64,000 nt of DNA. Origin: Haloprofundus marisrubri (GTDB lineage: Archaea > Halobacteriota > Halobacteria > Halobacteriales > Haloferacaceae). Each line of letters opens with the position of its first letter. The first letter of the stretch is position 1. The position numbers and the translations under genes were made by a program. Of this stretch, positions 1 through 8,726 are shown in pieces. The notes under the pieces were generated by a model, which saw only the letters and a list, made by a program, of their open reading frames with translations, was not told the origin of the DNA and ran no database searches. The stretch is from positions 62,001 through 126,000 of the forward strand of contig NZ_LOPU01000040.1 of assembly GCF_001469955.1 (NCBI RefSeq), given 5' to 3'.

Positions 1-27
1 CTCCCACGTCCAGTCGCCCTTACTCAT
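1..27 (-). CDS. RelE/ParE-type toxin, N-terminal 9 codons only (cut by window edge)
   Basis: An ATG at 27 on the minus strand opens a frame that reads M-S-K-G-D-W-T-W-E and runs off the window. It overlaps the last 8 bases of the upstream ribbon-helix-helix antitoxin gene, the usual translational coupling of a type II toxin-antitoxin pair. The first residues resemble the start of haloarchaeal RelE/ParE toxins, but nine codons cannot prove the family. The call rests mainly on position and overlap. Confidence 0.45.
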
Positions 28-304
28 CGCTGTCCGTTCCGAACTGCTTGCGAGCCTCGTCGGCACTCATCGTCCGTCCCTCACGGATGTCCTCCTCTGC
101 TTGGAGAAGAGCGATGAGTTCATCGCGGTCGAACGTCGGGAATTCGGTTGCGTCTCGGAGAGTGTAGCGGATGAATTCGCTCCGGCTGTTGAATCCGCGC
201 CCCTGCCATGTGCTGTCTATTTCGTCGAGAAACGACTGTGTGACTTTGAAATTCACCGTGACAATCTCGTCATCGCCGTTCGATCCGGTAGTTGCTTCAG
301 ACAT
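20..304 (-). CDS. Ribbon-helix-helix (CopG-type) antitoxin / DNA-binding protein
   Basis: This 94-residue acidic protein has an N-terminal ribbon-helix-helix domain. A beta-strand segment (about residues 14-22, IVTVNFKVT) is followed by two helices with the typical SRSEFIRYTLRDA second helix near residues 40-52. The C-terminal third is charged and probably wraps the toxin. Proteins of this kind bind their own promoter as dimers and neutralise a RelE/ParE toxin. The adjoining overlapping start codon at 27 supports an antitoxin role. Family assignment is by motif only; a stand-alone CopG regulator remains possible. Confidence 0.75.
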   Translation of the reverse strand: MSEATTGSNGDDEIVTVNFKVTQSFLDEIDSTWQGRGFNSRSEFIRYTLRDATEFPTFDRDELIALLQAEEDIREGRTMSADEARKQFGTDSDE

Positions 305-494
305 ACACTGATGTTACGTCTGTCTTACCAAATCAATTTCGACAGTATATGATACATAGTGCGAGCGCATACCCGCGTCTTTAGGCGCGGGTCAAGCGGA
401 CAATAGTGTACATTTCCACCGACGATGGCACGGCTGGATTTCCCACCGTGTAAGATAGCTTTAACACACCACAGAGGCATAGTATGTAGTACGG

Positions 495-878
495 ATGAAG
501 ACCACACGGCACGCAACGTACAACCTCAACTACCACATAGTGTGGATACCGAAGTACCGCCAATCGGTACTCGTCGGTGACGTTGCAACCCGTGTGCGAG
601 ACATCCTCCACGAAATAGCCGACGAGAAAGGGTTGGAGATTATCGACCTTACCGTCCAACCCGACCACGTTCACCTGTTCGTCAGTAGCCCGCCGAAACA
701 CGCTCCGTCGCTTCTCGCCAACTGGTTCAAAGGCATCAGTTCGCGGAAATACAACCACCGCTACGCCGACCACGATGGCGAGAAAATCAAGTGGGCACGC
801 GGCTACTACACAGGAACCGCAGGGTACATTTCAAGCGAGACTGTCGAGAAGTACATCCAGCGTCAACAGAACTCATGA
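495..878 (+). CDS. tnpA: IS200/IS605 transposase TnpA (Y1 HUH endonuclease)
   Basis: This 127-residue protein is the usual length for TnpA. The HUH metal-binding pair is His58 and His60 in PDHVHLFV, and the nucleophilic tyrosine is Tyr120 in VEKYIQRQ. The start NLNYHIVWIPKYR is typical of the family. TnpA nicks and rejoins single-stranded DNA at the element ends, recognising the subterminal hairpins seen at 372-391 and 2218-2237. The gene lies 61 bp upstream of tnpB. No truncation or missing catalytic residue is seen. Confidence 0.95.
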   Translation: MKTTRHATYNLNYHIVWIPKYRQSVLVGDVATRVRDILHEIADEKGLEIIDLTVQPDHVHLFVSSPPKHAPSLLANWFKGISSRKYNHRYADHDGEKIKWARGYYTGTAGYISSETVEKYIQRQQNS

Positions 879-939
879 GTTCTGTTTGGCACACGAGAAG
901 CACACTGTGTTTCTCGGAACGTCACGAGGAGGACAAACA

Positions 940-2175
940 GTGACCGAACTCACCGAGACGCTGGAACTGAAGCTTGTGGAACCGAACGCCCACAAGCATC
1001 GGAAACTCTGTGAAACGAAACAGGCGTACCAAGACGCGCTCGAAGCCGCGTTCAACGCCAACTGTACCTCACAGTCGGCGGCCAACGACGTGGTGGTCAA
1101 CTACGACTTGAGTGGGTACGCGAAGAACGCGCTCAAGAAGTACGTCCCGCAACTGTGTGGCGGAAGCTACGACGCGAAAGAGCTTCACGACGACCATCCC
1201 GTTCGATTCACGAACGAAGGCCCGAAGCTCGACCACAAGCCCCAGAACGCCATCGAGTGGTACGTCAAAATCCCGCACCACGACGACTACCACCTCTGGT
1301 TGCCCGCACAATCGAATCCCGAACATCGGGAGTGGTTGGAAGCGTTGCACGTGGGCGACGCGAAGATGGGCGAGTGTCGGCTGTTCAACCGTGACGGCGA
1401 GTGGTACTTCCACATCGTCGCTACGCGAGACGTGGAGGAACGAGAAACCAGTTCGGCGGAAACGCCGATTGGGGTAGACATCGGGGAAGCCTCTTTGTTA
1501 ACGGTGTGTCACCGTGACGAGCGCGGCTCCCCGACTGCTCCCAACCTCTGGAATGACGAAGGCAAAACGGTTCGACAACTCCGTGAGACGTATTTCACGG
1601 CGACTCGACGCCTTCAGAAACGCGGAAGCGAACGTATTACAGAGTCCTACGGTGACGAGTTGTGGCGACACATCGACCACATCCTCCACACGGTCACGTC
1701 GGAGGTCGTCGCCTACGCCGACCAATTCGAGAACCCCGTACTGGTTCTGGAAGACTTGACGCACATCCGTGAGAACATGGACTACGGCGCGTTCATGAAC
1801 CGCCGCCTCCACGGATGGGGATTCGCCAAGATGCACGCCCAGATTCGCTACAAGGCGGCTGAGAAGGGGATTCGTGTGGAGACGGTGAATCCTGCGTACA
1901 CCTCGAAGACGTGCCACTGTTGTGGAGAACAGGGCTACCGTCCGAAACAGGCGACGTTCAAGTGTTCCAACTCGGCGTGTTGGGTTTCGGAGTACCAAGC
2001 AGACGTTAATGCCGCGCTCAATATTGCAGACCGCTACCTCAGCGGAGAGAGCCATTCAAGAGAATACACGAGTGGCGATGACTCGGCTGAGGAAGGGGGA
2101 CGTTTGACCGTCCCACAAGACAGCCAAGCCGATGCTGACACCCAGCAAGAGACGCTTGGAACGTATGCGTCTTGA
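940..2175 (+). CDS. tnpB: RNA-guided endonuclease TnpB (IS200/IS605 OrfB)
   Basis: The GTG at 940 was chosen because a strong GGAGG (927-931) precedes it and the protein then begins with the family's usual TELTETLELKLVEPNAHKHRKL segment. The open frame extends upstream into tnpA but that part is not conserved. The 411-residue protein has the RuvC acidic residues Asp180 (GVDIGEA), Glu271 (VLEDL) and Asp355 (QADVNAALN), and a zinc ribbon with Cys325, Cys327/328, Cys342 and Cys347. TnpB uses an omega RNA from the element's right end to cut DNA next to a target-adjacent motif, which helps keep the element at its site. All key residues are present, so it is predicted functional. Confidence 0.93.
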   Translation: MTELTETLELKLVEPNAHKHRKLCETKQAYQDALEAAFNANCTSQSAANDVVVNYDLSGYAKNALKKYVPQLCGGSYDAKELHDDHPVRFTNEGPKLDHKPQNAIEWYVKIPHHDDYHLWLPAQSNPEHREWLEALHVGDAKMGECRLFNRDGEWYFHIVATRDVEERETSSAETPIGVDIGEASLLTVCHRDERGSPTAPNLWNDEGKTVRQLRETYFTATRRLQKRGSERITESYGDELWRHIDHILHTVTSEVVAYADQFENPVLVLEDLTHIRENMDYGAFMNRRLHGWGFAKMHAQIRYKAAEKGIRVETVNPAYTSKTCHCCGEQGYRPKQATFKCSNSACWVSEYQADVNAALNIADRYLSGESHSREYTSGDDSAEEGGRLTVPQDSQADADTQQETLGTYAS

Positions 2176-2267
2176 AACCTGAAGGCCGCGCTCGGCCTGA
2201 AATCCCATGGTGGGATTCCCGCGACTTTAGGCGCGGGAGGAGGTCAAGCCGTGGAGTCCGCTGGCGG
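2100..2267 (+). ncRNA. Probable omega RNA (reRNA) of TnpB with guide
   Basis: The end of tnpB and the right end of the element contain three consecutive perfect hairpins: 2183-2198 (AGGCCG/CGGCCT), 2201-2217 (AATCCCA/TGGGATT) and 2218-2237 (CCCGCG/CGCGGG). This is the layout of TnpB-associated omega RNAs, in which the scaffold overlaps the 3' end of tnpB and the guide starts at the first base outside the element. The guide would then be about 2248-2267, within the aldo/keto reductase remnant. The 5' boundary is a guess; existence is inferred from family knowledge plus these hairpins. Confidence 0.5.
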
Positions 2268-2596
2268 CGGGTTTTCTCACACGTTCCTATGATGAGTTTG
2301 ACGCGACGACGCGCGGTGAACACGAGTCTTCGCTCGGGCGTGGCTACACGAAGGGTGGCGGTCCCGAAATAAACCAGCGTGTGCAAGAACTCGCCGAGGA
2401 AAAGGACGTGAAGATGGCACAAATCGCGTTGGCGTGGCAGTTCCACAAGGAGTGGGTGACGACGCCCGTCGTCGGAACGTCGAGTATCGAACATCTCGAA
2501 GACGCTGTGGAAGCGCTCGACATCTCCCTGTTGGAGTCCGATATCGAGTATCTCGAAGAGCCGTACGAACCGGTTCCGGTGTCGGGACACGAGTGA
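2249..2596 (+). pseudogene. Aldo/keto reductase, C-terminal remnant truncated at the IS right end
   Basis: An open frame continues directly from the insertion element and reads WSPLAAGFLTR (compare YSPLAGGFL in aldo/keto reductases), then GYTKGGGPEINQRVQELAEE and later MAQIALAWQFHKEWVTTPVVGTSS, the conserved C-terminal part of the TIM-barrel NADPH oxidoreductases. Only about 115 residues remain of roughly 320. The missing N-terminal half is not found on the other side of the element, where an unrelated toxin-antitoxin locus lies. The IS therefore marks a deletion or rearrangement junction rather than a simple insertion. The remnant has no evident start signal. Confidence 0.8.
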
Positions 2597-2688
2597 ACCT
2601 GGGCTTGCTCATCCAGATCACTGGCTTTGGTGGATACTCACTCACTGATAGTTGTTTTAAGCCGTGTTCAGTCCAGGACGCAAGTCCG

Positions 2689-2892
2689 TCACTCATCCGT
2701 AGATTGAGTGGTATGACGATTGTACAACCACCATGGAATATCGAGTACCATCGCGAAGACAACTGCCGCACCAAACCCCACCAGAAACTCATCAGTAACT
2801 CGGAATGCAAGAAAGACCGCAGTGCCACTCATAACGACTCTTATGATCCGACTTAGATTCCAATCAAGGAGGGCAGACTGAAGCGTGGACAT
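2689..2892 (-). CDS. Small hypothetical membrane protein
   Basis: This 67-residue frame has two hydrophobic stretches, roughly residues 17-32 and 35-57, and a charged C-terminal tail, as in small two-span membrane proteins of haloarchaea. It overlaps no other plausible gene. I do not recognise a family. Codon use is less biased to G/C than in neighbouring genes, so it could be a chance frame. Confidence 0.4.
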   Translation of the reverse strand: MSTLQSALLDWNLSRIIRVVMSGTAVFLAFRVTDEFLVGFGAAVVFAMVLDIPWWLYNRHTTQSTDE

Positions 2893-3140
2893 TACTTACC
2901 CAGTCAGAAGTCGCAAACATATGCGTTCTGGAAGTCTGGGTTCGAGATGATGAACTCATCCTCTGTATTCAGCACGCAATCCCTGCCAAGCCCTAGGCAT
3001 TTCAGTAGAGCTAAAAACAGTCCCCTTCACGCGTTCGCGGCTTGGTACCCGAATTGACATCGATTCGACGGGTTCGCTGCTGTACCGTGAGAACACTTCG
3101 AGGAAAGTCACAACTAGCTGCTTGCCGAAGGTTCTCTCGA

Positions 3141-3875
3141 ATGTCGAGTAGTTCTGACCTCAGTGTTCGTCTCGTCCGGAATGCGACCGTCCTCGTGACC
3201 GTTAGCGACACGACGTTCCTCGTCGACCCCCTGTTTGCAGCACCCGGCGAGATGCCGCCGATACAGAATACGCCGAACGACCGTGCGAATCCGCTTGTCC
3301 CATTGCCAGACATCGAACTGGCCTACGACGCCGTGGTCGTCACGCACCGTCACCCAGACCACTTCGACGAGGCTGCAACAGAGGAACTCGACGCCGACGT
3401 CCCGCTGTTCTGTCAGCCTATCGAAGCGGACGCCTTCGTAGACGACGGGTTCACCGACGTGCGACCGGTCGACGACGAGATATCGTTCGGGGGGGTTACG
3501 CTCCACCGAACGCCTGGTCGCCACGGACATGGGGAGCTCGCAGAAGAGATGGGGCCCGTCTCTGGCTTCGTCTTCGAGGGCGAGAAAACGCTGTACCTCG
3601 CTGGTGATACGGTCTGGTACGATGCGGTCGAACGAACGCTTGAGAGGTTTGAGCCGGATATGGTCATACTCAACGGCGGCGAAGCACAGTTCAACTACGG
3701 CGAACCGATTACGATGGGAGTCGAGGACATCGTCGCCGTCCACGACGCCGCTGACGGCATTGTCGGTGTCGTTCACATGGAAGCAATCAATCACTGCCTT
3801 CTCACCCGTGACGAACTACGCTCGAAAACGGAGCACGTCCACGTTCCCGAAGACGGCGAGCAGATTTCGCTGTGA
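3141..3875 (+). CDS. Metallo-beta-lactamase superfamily hydrolase (UlaG-like)
   Basis: The ATG at 3141 gives a 244-residue protein starting MSSSSDLSVRLVRNATVLV; an upstream in-frame extension has no conserved look. The metal site THRHPDHFD supplies His69, His71, Asp73 and His74, and later metal-binding positions are suggested by TPGRHGHG and LAGDTVWYD. The order and length match the UlaG/YycJ-like branch of metallo-beta-lactamase-fold hydrolases, which act on diverse esters and lactones. The substrate cannot be predicted. The next gene starts 66 bp downstream in the same direction, so the two may be co-transcribed. Confidence 0.85.
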   Translation: MSSSSDLSVRLVRNATVLVTVSDTTFLVDPLFAAPGEMPPIQNTPNDRANPLVPLPDIELAYDAVVVTHRHPDHFDEAATEELDADVPLFCQPIEADAFVDDGFTDVRPVDDEISFGGVTLHRTPGRHGHGELAEEMGPVSGFVFEGEKTLYLAGDTVWYDAVERTLERFEPDMVILNGGEAQFNYGEPITMGVEDIVAVHDAADGIVGVVHMEAINHCLLTRDELRSKTEHVHVPEDGEQISL

Positions 3876-3941
3876 GCGGCCCTTGTGACGGCACAGGCGC
3901 GTAGTTGGTACTATATGACCCGTGGGGTACAACGAGTGGAT

Positions 3942-4721
3942 ATGACCGAAACGACGGGGTATCGCGTCGCGGAGATGACGTGGCAAGAACTCGAAGACGC
4001 ACTGACCGAGACCACGACGTTGTTGCTTCCGGTGGGAAGCACCGAACAGCACGGCCACCATCTGCCACTGGGTGTGGACGTATACATGCCTGAAGCGATT
4101 GGTGAGCGCGTCGCTGCAACTACTCCGGCCTTGCTTGCACCGCCGCTTTGGTACGGCGTGAGTCCCCACCACACGTTCAAGCCGGGCACGTTCACCGTCT
4201 CGACGGAGACGTTCCAGCGATACGTCTTCGACATCTGTAAGTCGGCGACCGAGTGGGGCATCGAACACATCCTGCTTCTCAATGGTCACTACCTCGCACA
4301 GGACCCAGAACTCGAAATCGTCGTTCGACGACTGCGGAACGAACTCGGTATCGAAGCGTTTCACGTGTCTCTGGTCGAACTGTTCGCCGATGTCGCCGCA
4401 GAAATCCGCACTGGAGACGTGTCGTTTCACGCCTCCGAGTTCGAGACGAGCATTATGCTCGAACTGTTCCCGGATTTTGTGGATATGGACCGCGCGAAAG
4501 ACGTTGCACCGCCCGATGAGTCGTTGCCGCTGACCGACTACGACGCACTCGGCGAAAACAAGGTTGGGTGGGCACTGAGTGCAGACGACATGGAGGAGTT
4601 GACCTCGACAGGCAATATCGGTGACCCAACCGTTGCGACACAACAGAAGGGCGCACGATTGGTCGAGGCGGCTGTCTCCGACATTCGCTTGCTCGTCGAC
4701 GCACTCGAAGAGTCGAAGTAA
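3942..4721 (+). CDS. Creatininase family amidohydrolase
   Basis: The protein (259 residues from the ATG at 3942; an ATG at 3915 is an alternative) carries the creatininase-family metal site LPVGSTEQHGHHLPLGVD, with Glu35, His37 and a downstream Asp. A later NGH triplet (LLLNGHY) and an acidic segment near HASEFETS complete the active site. Family members hydrolyse cyclic amides such as creatinine, or 2-amino-5-formylamino-6-ribosylamino-pyrimidinone (ArfB), or take part in peptide and cofactor modification. The exact reaction here is unknown. Its place behind the metallo-beta-lactamase-fold gene suggests a small hydrolase operon. Confidence 0.85.
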   Translation: MTETTGYRVAEMTWQELEDALTETTTLLLPVGSTEQHGHHLPLGVDVYMPEAIGERVAATTPALLAPPLWYGVSPHHTFKPGTFTVSTETFQRYVFDICKSATEWGIEHILLLNGHYLAQDPELEIVVRRLRNELGIEAFHVSLVELFADVAAEIRTGDVSFHASEFETSIMLELFPDFVDMDRAKDVAPPDESLPLTDYDALGENKVGWALSADDMEELTSTGNIGDPTVATQQKGARLVEAAVSDIRLLVDALEESK

Positions 4722-4876
4722 CTGGTACTGGTCGAACTGACTCTGACTTTTGCGGAGAGTATCCTGGCACATCCCGATATCGATGTCGTTGATTAACACC
4801 AGCGACGGACGACCGACAGCGAAGAACTGTATCGAAATCCAGAACACATTTTGTCGGCGTGTATTTCTATCAACCA

Positions 4877-5449
4877 ATGCCCTCCACGCGTCGAAACGCA
4901 CTCTCAGTGATAGCTAGCGGGCTAACTGTCTGCATAGCAGGCTGCGCTGGGAGTAGTTCTTCGTCGAACAACTCACGGGAGTACGGAAATTTAGTGACCG
5001 AGTACGAGACAGCACGGCACGTTGTCGACGGCAGACAGCAACTCGTCCGCACGTCGAAAGAAAGCGTTCAAAACGACGAACGCCTCCTCATCGTAACGGA
5101 TGACGACCGGTCGGCACTCTCGTTTCCCACCGAGGATAACACGCCAGTCACCTCGTTCGTGGCTACTACCGACCTCACCAATTCTTCACTGGCACTGTTC
5201 CAAGCACATCACAGCAGTTGCCAACGTTTCGACGCATACCAGATCCTCAGACGACCTGCTGCACTCCGTGTCCACCTCTGCACAGAACCGCGACCAGCAG
5301 ACGAAGAGTGCCAACAGGAAACGGACCGCTCGACACTGCTTGCATTCAAGTTTCCATTCGATGGCTCGACGCTTTCAGAACTAGAGACGGTCGTTTCATC
5401 CGAGTGCCGCAGTCGGTTCGGACCCGCTCCCAACGGAGGGACTAACTGA
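4877..5449 (+). CDS. Hypothetical secreted lipoprotein
   Basis: Starting at the ATG at 4877, the 190-residue product begins with a twin-arginine-like STRRNALS segment, a hydrophobic stretch and the lipobox IAGC, so it should be lipid-anchored outside the cell. After a Ser/Asn-rich linker there is a domain of about 150 residues with scattered cysteines (SSCQRFD, RVHLCTE, DEECQQE, SSECRSR), which may form disulfides. I do not recognise the family. The stop codon overlaps the start of the next lipoprotein gene by one base (TGATG), so the pair is translationally coupled. Confidence 0.75.
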   Translation: MPSTRRNALSVIASGLTVCIAGCAGSSSSSNNSREYGNLVTEYETARHVVDGRQQLVRTSKESVQNDERLLIVTDDDRSALSFPTEDNTPVTSFVATTDLTNSSLALFQAHHSSCQRFDAYQILRRPAALRVHLCTEPRPADEECQQETDRSTLLAFKFPFDGSTLSELETVVSSECRSRFGPAPNGGTN

Positions 5450-6789
5450 TGACCGGGCACTCTCGACGAACAGTACTCGCTGGCGCTACTGGGCTGCTTG
5501 CCACATTGAGTGGCTGTTCAGTTACGAGTGAGTTTGATGGGAGCTACGACGACGACGCGCTTCGTCGGCTCACAGAGACAGCCCCCCTCAGACAACCGTA
5601 CAGACATCCGTTTGTGATTCCGGATTCGATGATACGGCATCATCGTGAGCGAGCAGTGATGTTGCTCGAAAGGGTACCCTCTTCGACTACCATCCCAAAC
5701 GAACTGATTGGGAGTCGTATCGAAACCGAACGCGAGCGTCTCAAAACAGATTTTGAGGAAGTCACAGCCGACTTGTCGGAGGGTGATGAGCAATCGGCGA
5801 ATAGTGAGGTCGAAACGTCGCGCGAACGTGCACGAACTCGGTTGCGGGTTGCACACCGTCACCGCAAGGAGGCCGCAACGCTGTGGGGGTCGTATCGAGC
5901 GGCCACTGACGACATTACCCGAGAGGAGGTTGTGCGTCGCCGTGATTCTCAGCGAGACCGTCTGGCGACGTTTCGGACCGGGTGGGAGTATCGTGCTCCG
6001 ACCCCGATTCGTGCGATTCTCGTTCACAGTGATTTCGAGTCGTTGATTCGCGATATCCAACACTCGCTTGAACCGTGGCCGCCGTTCCCAGAAGACCCGC
6101 AAGCAGCCACAGACGAGGTTGGGTACATTCTAGGGAAGATAGAGCAAGCGGCGATTTCGCTCGGTGACTTGGAACGGTACCAGCGTCAAGTCGGGAATCA
6201 AAACGTCCGTAGCTATCGACCAGCACTCATGGCCGCAGCGACGTGGCTTCGTCGACGTGCTCGCGACGAAGCATACAGTGTCGAACAGCCACTCGAACAG
6301 GGAGTCGCTGGGTTCGACGACGAAATCGGTGATTCAGTGACACGCCATGAGTTCAGGTTTGCTCGCAAAGTTGCCCAGCAGTACTCCAACAGCGAGTTGC
6401 TCGACAGAATCAAAGAGGAAAACTACGCGGAAGCGGTATTGTTCGCTACAACGCGGCGTACGGCTGTCTCTGCGTTCGCAGCTATCGTCGACGAAGTTGA
6501 ATCGAAGCCACCGGAGACGACTGTCTCTGCAGAACATATCGAGAAATCGCGTCAGAACGCACGACAAAGGGTGCAGGACGCACTGAATCATCGCTCGAAG
6601 CCGTTGATGGCGCACGTGCTCTCTCCTGTGTTCGATGTTCTCCGTGAAGCACACAACGAACTCCAGGGTGGGTCCTCAGGTAACCCGCCCCGTGCGTATG
6701 CTGGGTATCGATATGCAGGTCACTTTGCGGAAACTGCAGCAGACGCCGCAGATGAACTCGCGTATTTGTTAGAAAACGCTGCCAACTGA
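5449..6789 (+). CDS. Hypothetical Tat lipoprotein, alpha-helical
   Basis: The 446-residue product starts at an ATG overlapping the previous stop. Its N-terminus (SRRTVLAGATGLLATLSGC) is a twin-arginine lipoprotein signal, with the lipobox Cys near residue 23. The rest is predicted mainly helical and rich in Arg, Glu and Ala, with many heptad-like charged stretches. No enzyme motif is visible and I do not recognise a family. Coupling to the upstream lipoprotein points to a joint extracellular role. Confidence 0.75.
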   Translation: MTGHSRRTVLAGATGLLATLSGCSVTSEFDGSYDDDALRRLTETAPLRQPYRHPFVIPDSMIRHHRERAVMLLERVPSSTTIPNELIGSRIETERERLKTDFEEVTADLSEGDEQSANSEVETSRERARTRLRVAHRHRKEAATLWGSYRAATDDITREEVVRRRDSQRDRLATFRTGWEYRAPTPIRAILVHSDFESLIRDIQHSLEPWPPFPEDPQAATDEVGYILGKIEQAAISLGDLERYQRQVGNQNVRSYRPALMAAATWLRRRARDEAYSVEQPLEQGVAGFDDEIGDSVTRHEFRFARKVAQQYSNSELLDRIKEENYAEAVLFATTRRTAVSAFAAIVDEVESKPPETTVSAEHIEKSRQNARQRVQDALNHRSKPLMAHVLSPVFDVLREAHNELQGGSSGNPPRAYAGYRYAGHFAETAADAADELAYLLENAAN

Positions 6790-6860
6790 CGTGGTGGTGA
6801 CTAGAGATCCGACGGTCAGAGTACACAACCAGAGAATTTTTGGGAAATAGTTCCGCACGA

Positions 6861-7214
6861 ATGACTATGTTTGATGGACTTGACCTTCCGGATGACTGGA
6901 CGCCTGTTAACGCGCCAGAGAATCGAACGTCGATGTGGTCTTGTTCACGGGTGCATGCCAGCCATGTCGGTCGGATACACGTCAACCACGTTCTCGACGA
7001 GAAATACCGAGTGACAGTGACCGAAGAATCCACTCGTTCGGTGTACTCAGAACCCGATATCGTGTTTTATCGAAACACCACGGAGTCAAACCTCTCTGAG
7101 ACCGTTGCTCGGAGTGCAGAACAGTGGACCAGTTATGCTCGGCATCGATGGGGAGACTTCGAGACTTCGACGTCTGATACGCAGTCGGAGAAACCAACCT
7201 CTCCTCGCGCCTGA
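6861..7214 (+). CDS. Hypothetical protein
   Basis: The frame starts MTMFDGLDLPDDWTPV and gives 117 residues, mostly polar, with no signal peptide or membrane segment. It lies 71 bp after the second lipoprotein gene, in the same direction, with AT-rich sequence just before the start. The composition (acidic start, paired beta-like segments such as YRVTVTEES and EPDIVFYRN) looks like a folded haloarchaeal protein, but I recognise no family. Confidence 0.55.
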   Translation: MTMFDGLDLPDDWTPVNAPENRTSMWSCSRVHASHVGRIHVNHVLDEKYRVTVTEESTRSVYSEPDIVFYRNTTESNLSETVARSAEQWTSYARHRWGDFETSTSDTQSEKPTSPRA

Positions 7215-7443
7215 AGACGCAGAAGCCTCGCCACGTACCACGCGATTATCTGTCCAAGGATGACCGGGATAGCGGGCAGAGACACGAGACGGAGTCTGAA
7301 GCCGACGAGAACACAGAGGTTTTCGCCTCAAACTTTCGCAATCCAGATATCGAGTCCGTTACCAACACGAGGCCTCCGCTCTCAACCGTGTTTTCCAGAC
7401 TCACATCACACGAGTTGGAGTGCTGAGCACTTTCAACTGCCGT

Positions 7444-7974
7444 TTACTGGGCAAACTCTTCGAGCACACGACCAGCCAATAAAAACGCGAGTGCCCCGAT
7501 TACGACCCCAGCAATCGTATCAGTCGTGTAGTGGGTTCCCAGATACACGCGTGAGAACACGATAGCCGCGGCGAGGACGGTGACGATGGCCGTCGGCAGT
7601 ACTTCCGACCGGCGGGCCGTCAGGGCGAACACCGTCGCCGACGCCGCGTGGCCGGACGGGAACGACGTTGCCACTGCCTCACCTGTCGTCATACAGATCG
7701 GTTGTGGCGGAAACGACCGCTGGACGGTGAACATCAGTCCTGCGACGACGACACCGCAAATCGCAAGTGCCACACTCGTCTGTCGAAACTCTTGCGACCA
7801 GCCCGCGACGTAGAACAGTCCCAATAAGACGAGGGCCGCGGTCGCGGAGCCGAGCCCGGTCACCGAGGTGAGAATTTTCGTTGCGAGCGGCGTTCGAACA
7901 GCCACGATGTCGTAGGCGATCCGGGTATCCAGCGTCAGTAGAGTCTCCAACAGCGCTGAGAGTTGCTCCTGCAT
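7444..7974 (-). CDS. PAP2-family membrane phosphatase
   Basis: The 176-residue protein has several membrane segments and the three-part phosphatidic acid phosphatase signature: an Arg-Pro-type first motif (VQRSFPPQP, degenerate), the central SFPSGHAAS, and SRVYLGTHYTTD at the C-terminal end. The Ser-Gly-His and the final Arg/His pair are the catalytic residues of the family. It probably removes phosphate from a lipid phosphate at the membrane. Length is normal. It is transcribed away from the flanking left-hand genes and is not obviously part of an operon. Confidence 0.88.
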   Translation of the reverse strand: MQEQLSALLETLLTLDTRIAYDIVAVRTPLATKILTSVTGLGSATAALVLLGLFYVAGWSQEFRQTSVALAICGVVVAGLMFTVQRSFPPQPICMTTGEAVATSFPSGHAASATVFALTARRSEVLPTAIVTVLAAAIVFSRVYLGTHYTTDTIAGVVIGALAFLLAGRVLEEFAQ

Positions 7975-8070
7975 ACACTACTTCGTGAGCAGGACGCACC
8001 ACTCATAGAGGTTCGCCCGAGGGCGACCTTCACTGAGGGAACGACGAACTTCCGGTATCCGTCGTTCGTT

Positions 8071-8532
8071 TCAGTGGTCCGCCCACGTCGCGTGGAGGTG
8101 TTTGGCTGTTGTGACTCCCACCACGGTCCAGATAGCGACTTCGAGGAAGAACGAAGGGCTCCAGAGGTAGTACCAGAAGAACTCACCGGGCGGAATCGCC
8201 AGCGGGGTCGGTGGCACGACCAGTGGCCAGAACAGAAACAGCGCGTCGGTCGGCCGACCGTTGATGACGATATGGAGTGCGTCCATGAACAGGTGGAGCG
8301 CCCAGCCCACAGCAATCGCCACCCCGTGACGGCCGGTCAACGCGACTGCGAGCGCGAGTGGGAACAAGAGCGCCGTGTGCCCGACCGTGTGGAACATCTC
8401 CACGACCCCGGACGTCGCCAGTGGCTTGTCGATGAGGTCCGGGAGTGCTGCCCCGAGAACCACGGCAAAGACCGGCAACCGTCGAACTCTTGCGAGCACC
8501 GCTGCAGCGAGGAGGTGTGTCGCAAAGAGCAT
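8071..8532 (-). CDS. Membrane-bound metal-dependent hydrolase-like protein (YdjM-type)
   Basis: The 153-residue protein has about four hydrophobic segments and the spaced His/Asp residues of the YdjM/DUF457-type membrane proteins: THLLAAAV at the start, GAALPDLIDKP near residue 30, MFHTVGHT near 47 and HLFMDALH near 80. Those proteins are predicted metal-dependent hydrolases but their reaction is not established. The gene stands alone, in the same direction as its neighbours. Confidence 0.7.
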   Translation of the reverse strand: MLFATHLLAAAVLARVRRLPVFAVVLGAALPDLIDKPLATSGVVEMFHTVGHTALLFPLALAVALTGRHGVAIAVGWALHLFMDALHIVINGRPTDALFLFWPLVVPPTPLAIPPGEFFWYYLWSPSFFLEVAIWTVVGVTTAKHLHATWADH

Positions 8533-8726
8533 GTTATCGGATTCTTACCGCCTGAAGTAGTTGAACCCCCGGAGTGGGGCGAACTACGATTCGACCGACC
8601 GTTCCTGTTCTGCATCCGGGACCGGCCGACGGACACTGTCCTGTTTCTCGGCCGGGTCGTCGACGCCGACGCCATGCAGAAAAACCAGTAGTCGTCAGCA
8701 GGGAATCCTGCGGCAGACACACCGTC

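Larger units (their letters stand above)
355..2247 (+). mobile_element. IS200/IS605-family insertion sequence with tnpA and tnpB
   Basis: The element carries tnpA and tnpB in the same direction and has no terminal inverted repeats, as expected for this family. Each end has a similar hairpin: arms CCCGCG/CGCGGG at 372-391 (left, loop TCTTTAGG) and at 2218-2237 (right, loop ACTTTAGG). The right end also has two more hairpins at 2183-2198 and 2201-2217. Single-stranded peel-and-paste transposition by the Y1 enzyme TnpA uses such subterminal hairpins. The right end is placed just after the GGAGGTCAA that follows the last hairpin; the left edge (about 350-370) is uncertain by some 15 bases. Both proteins look intact, so the element may be active. 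Confidence 0.85.
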
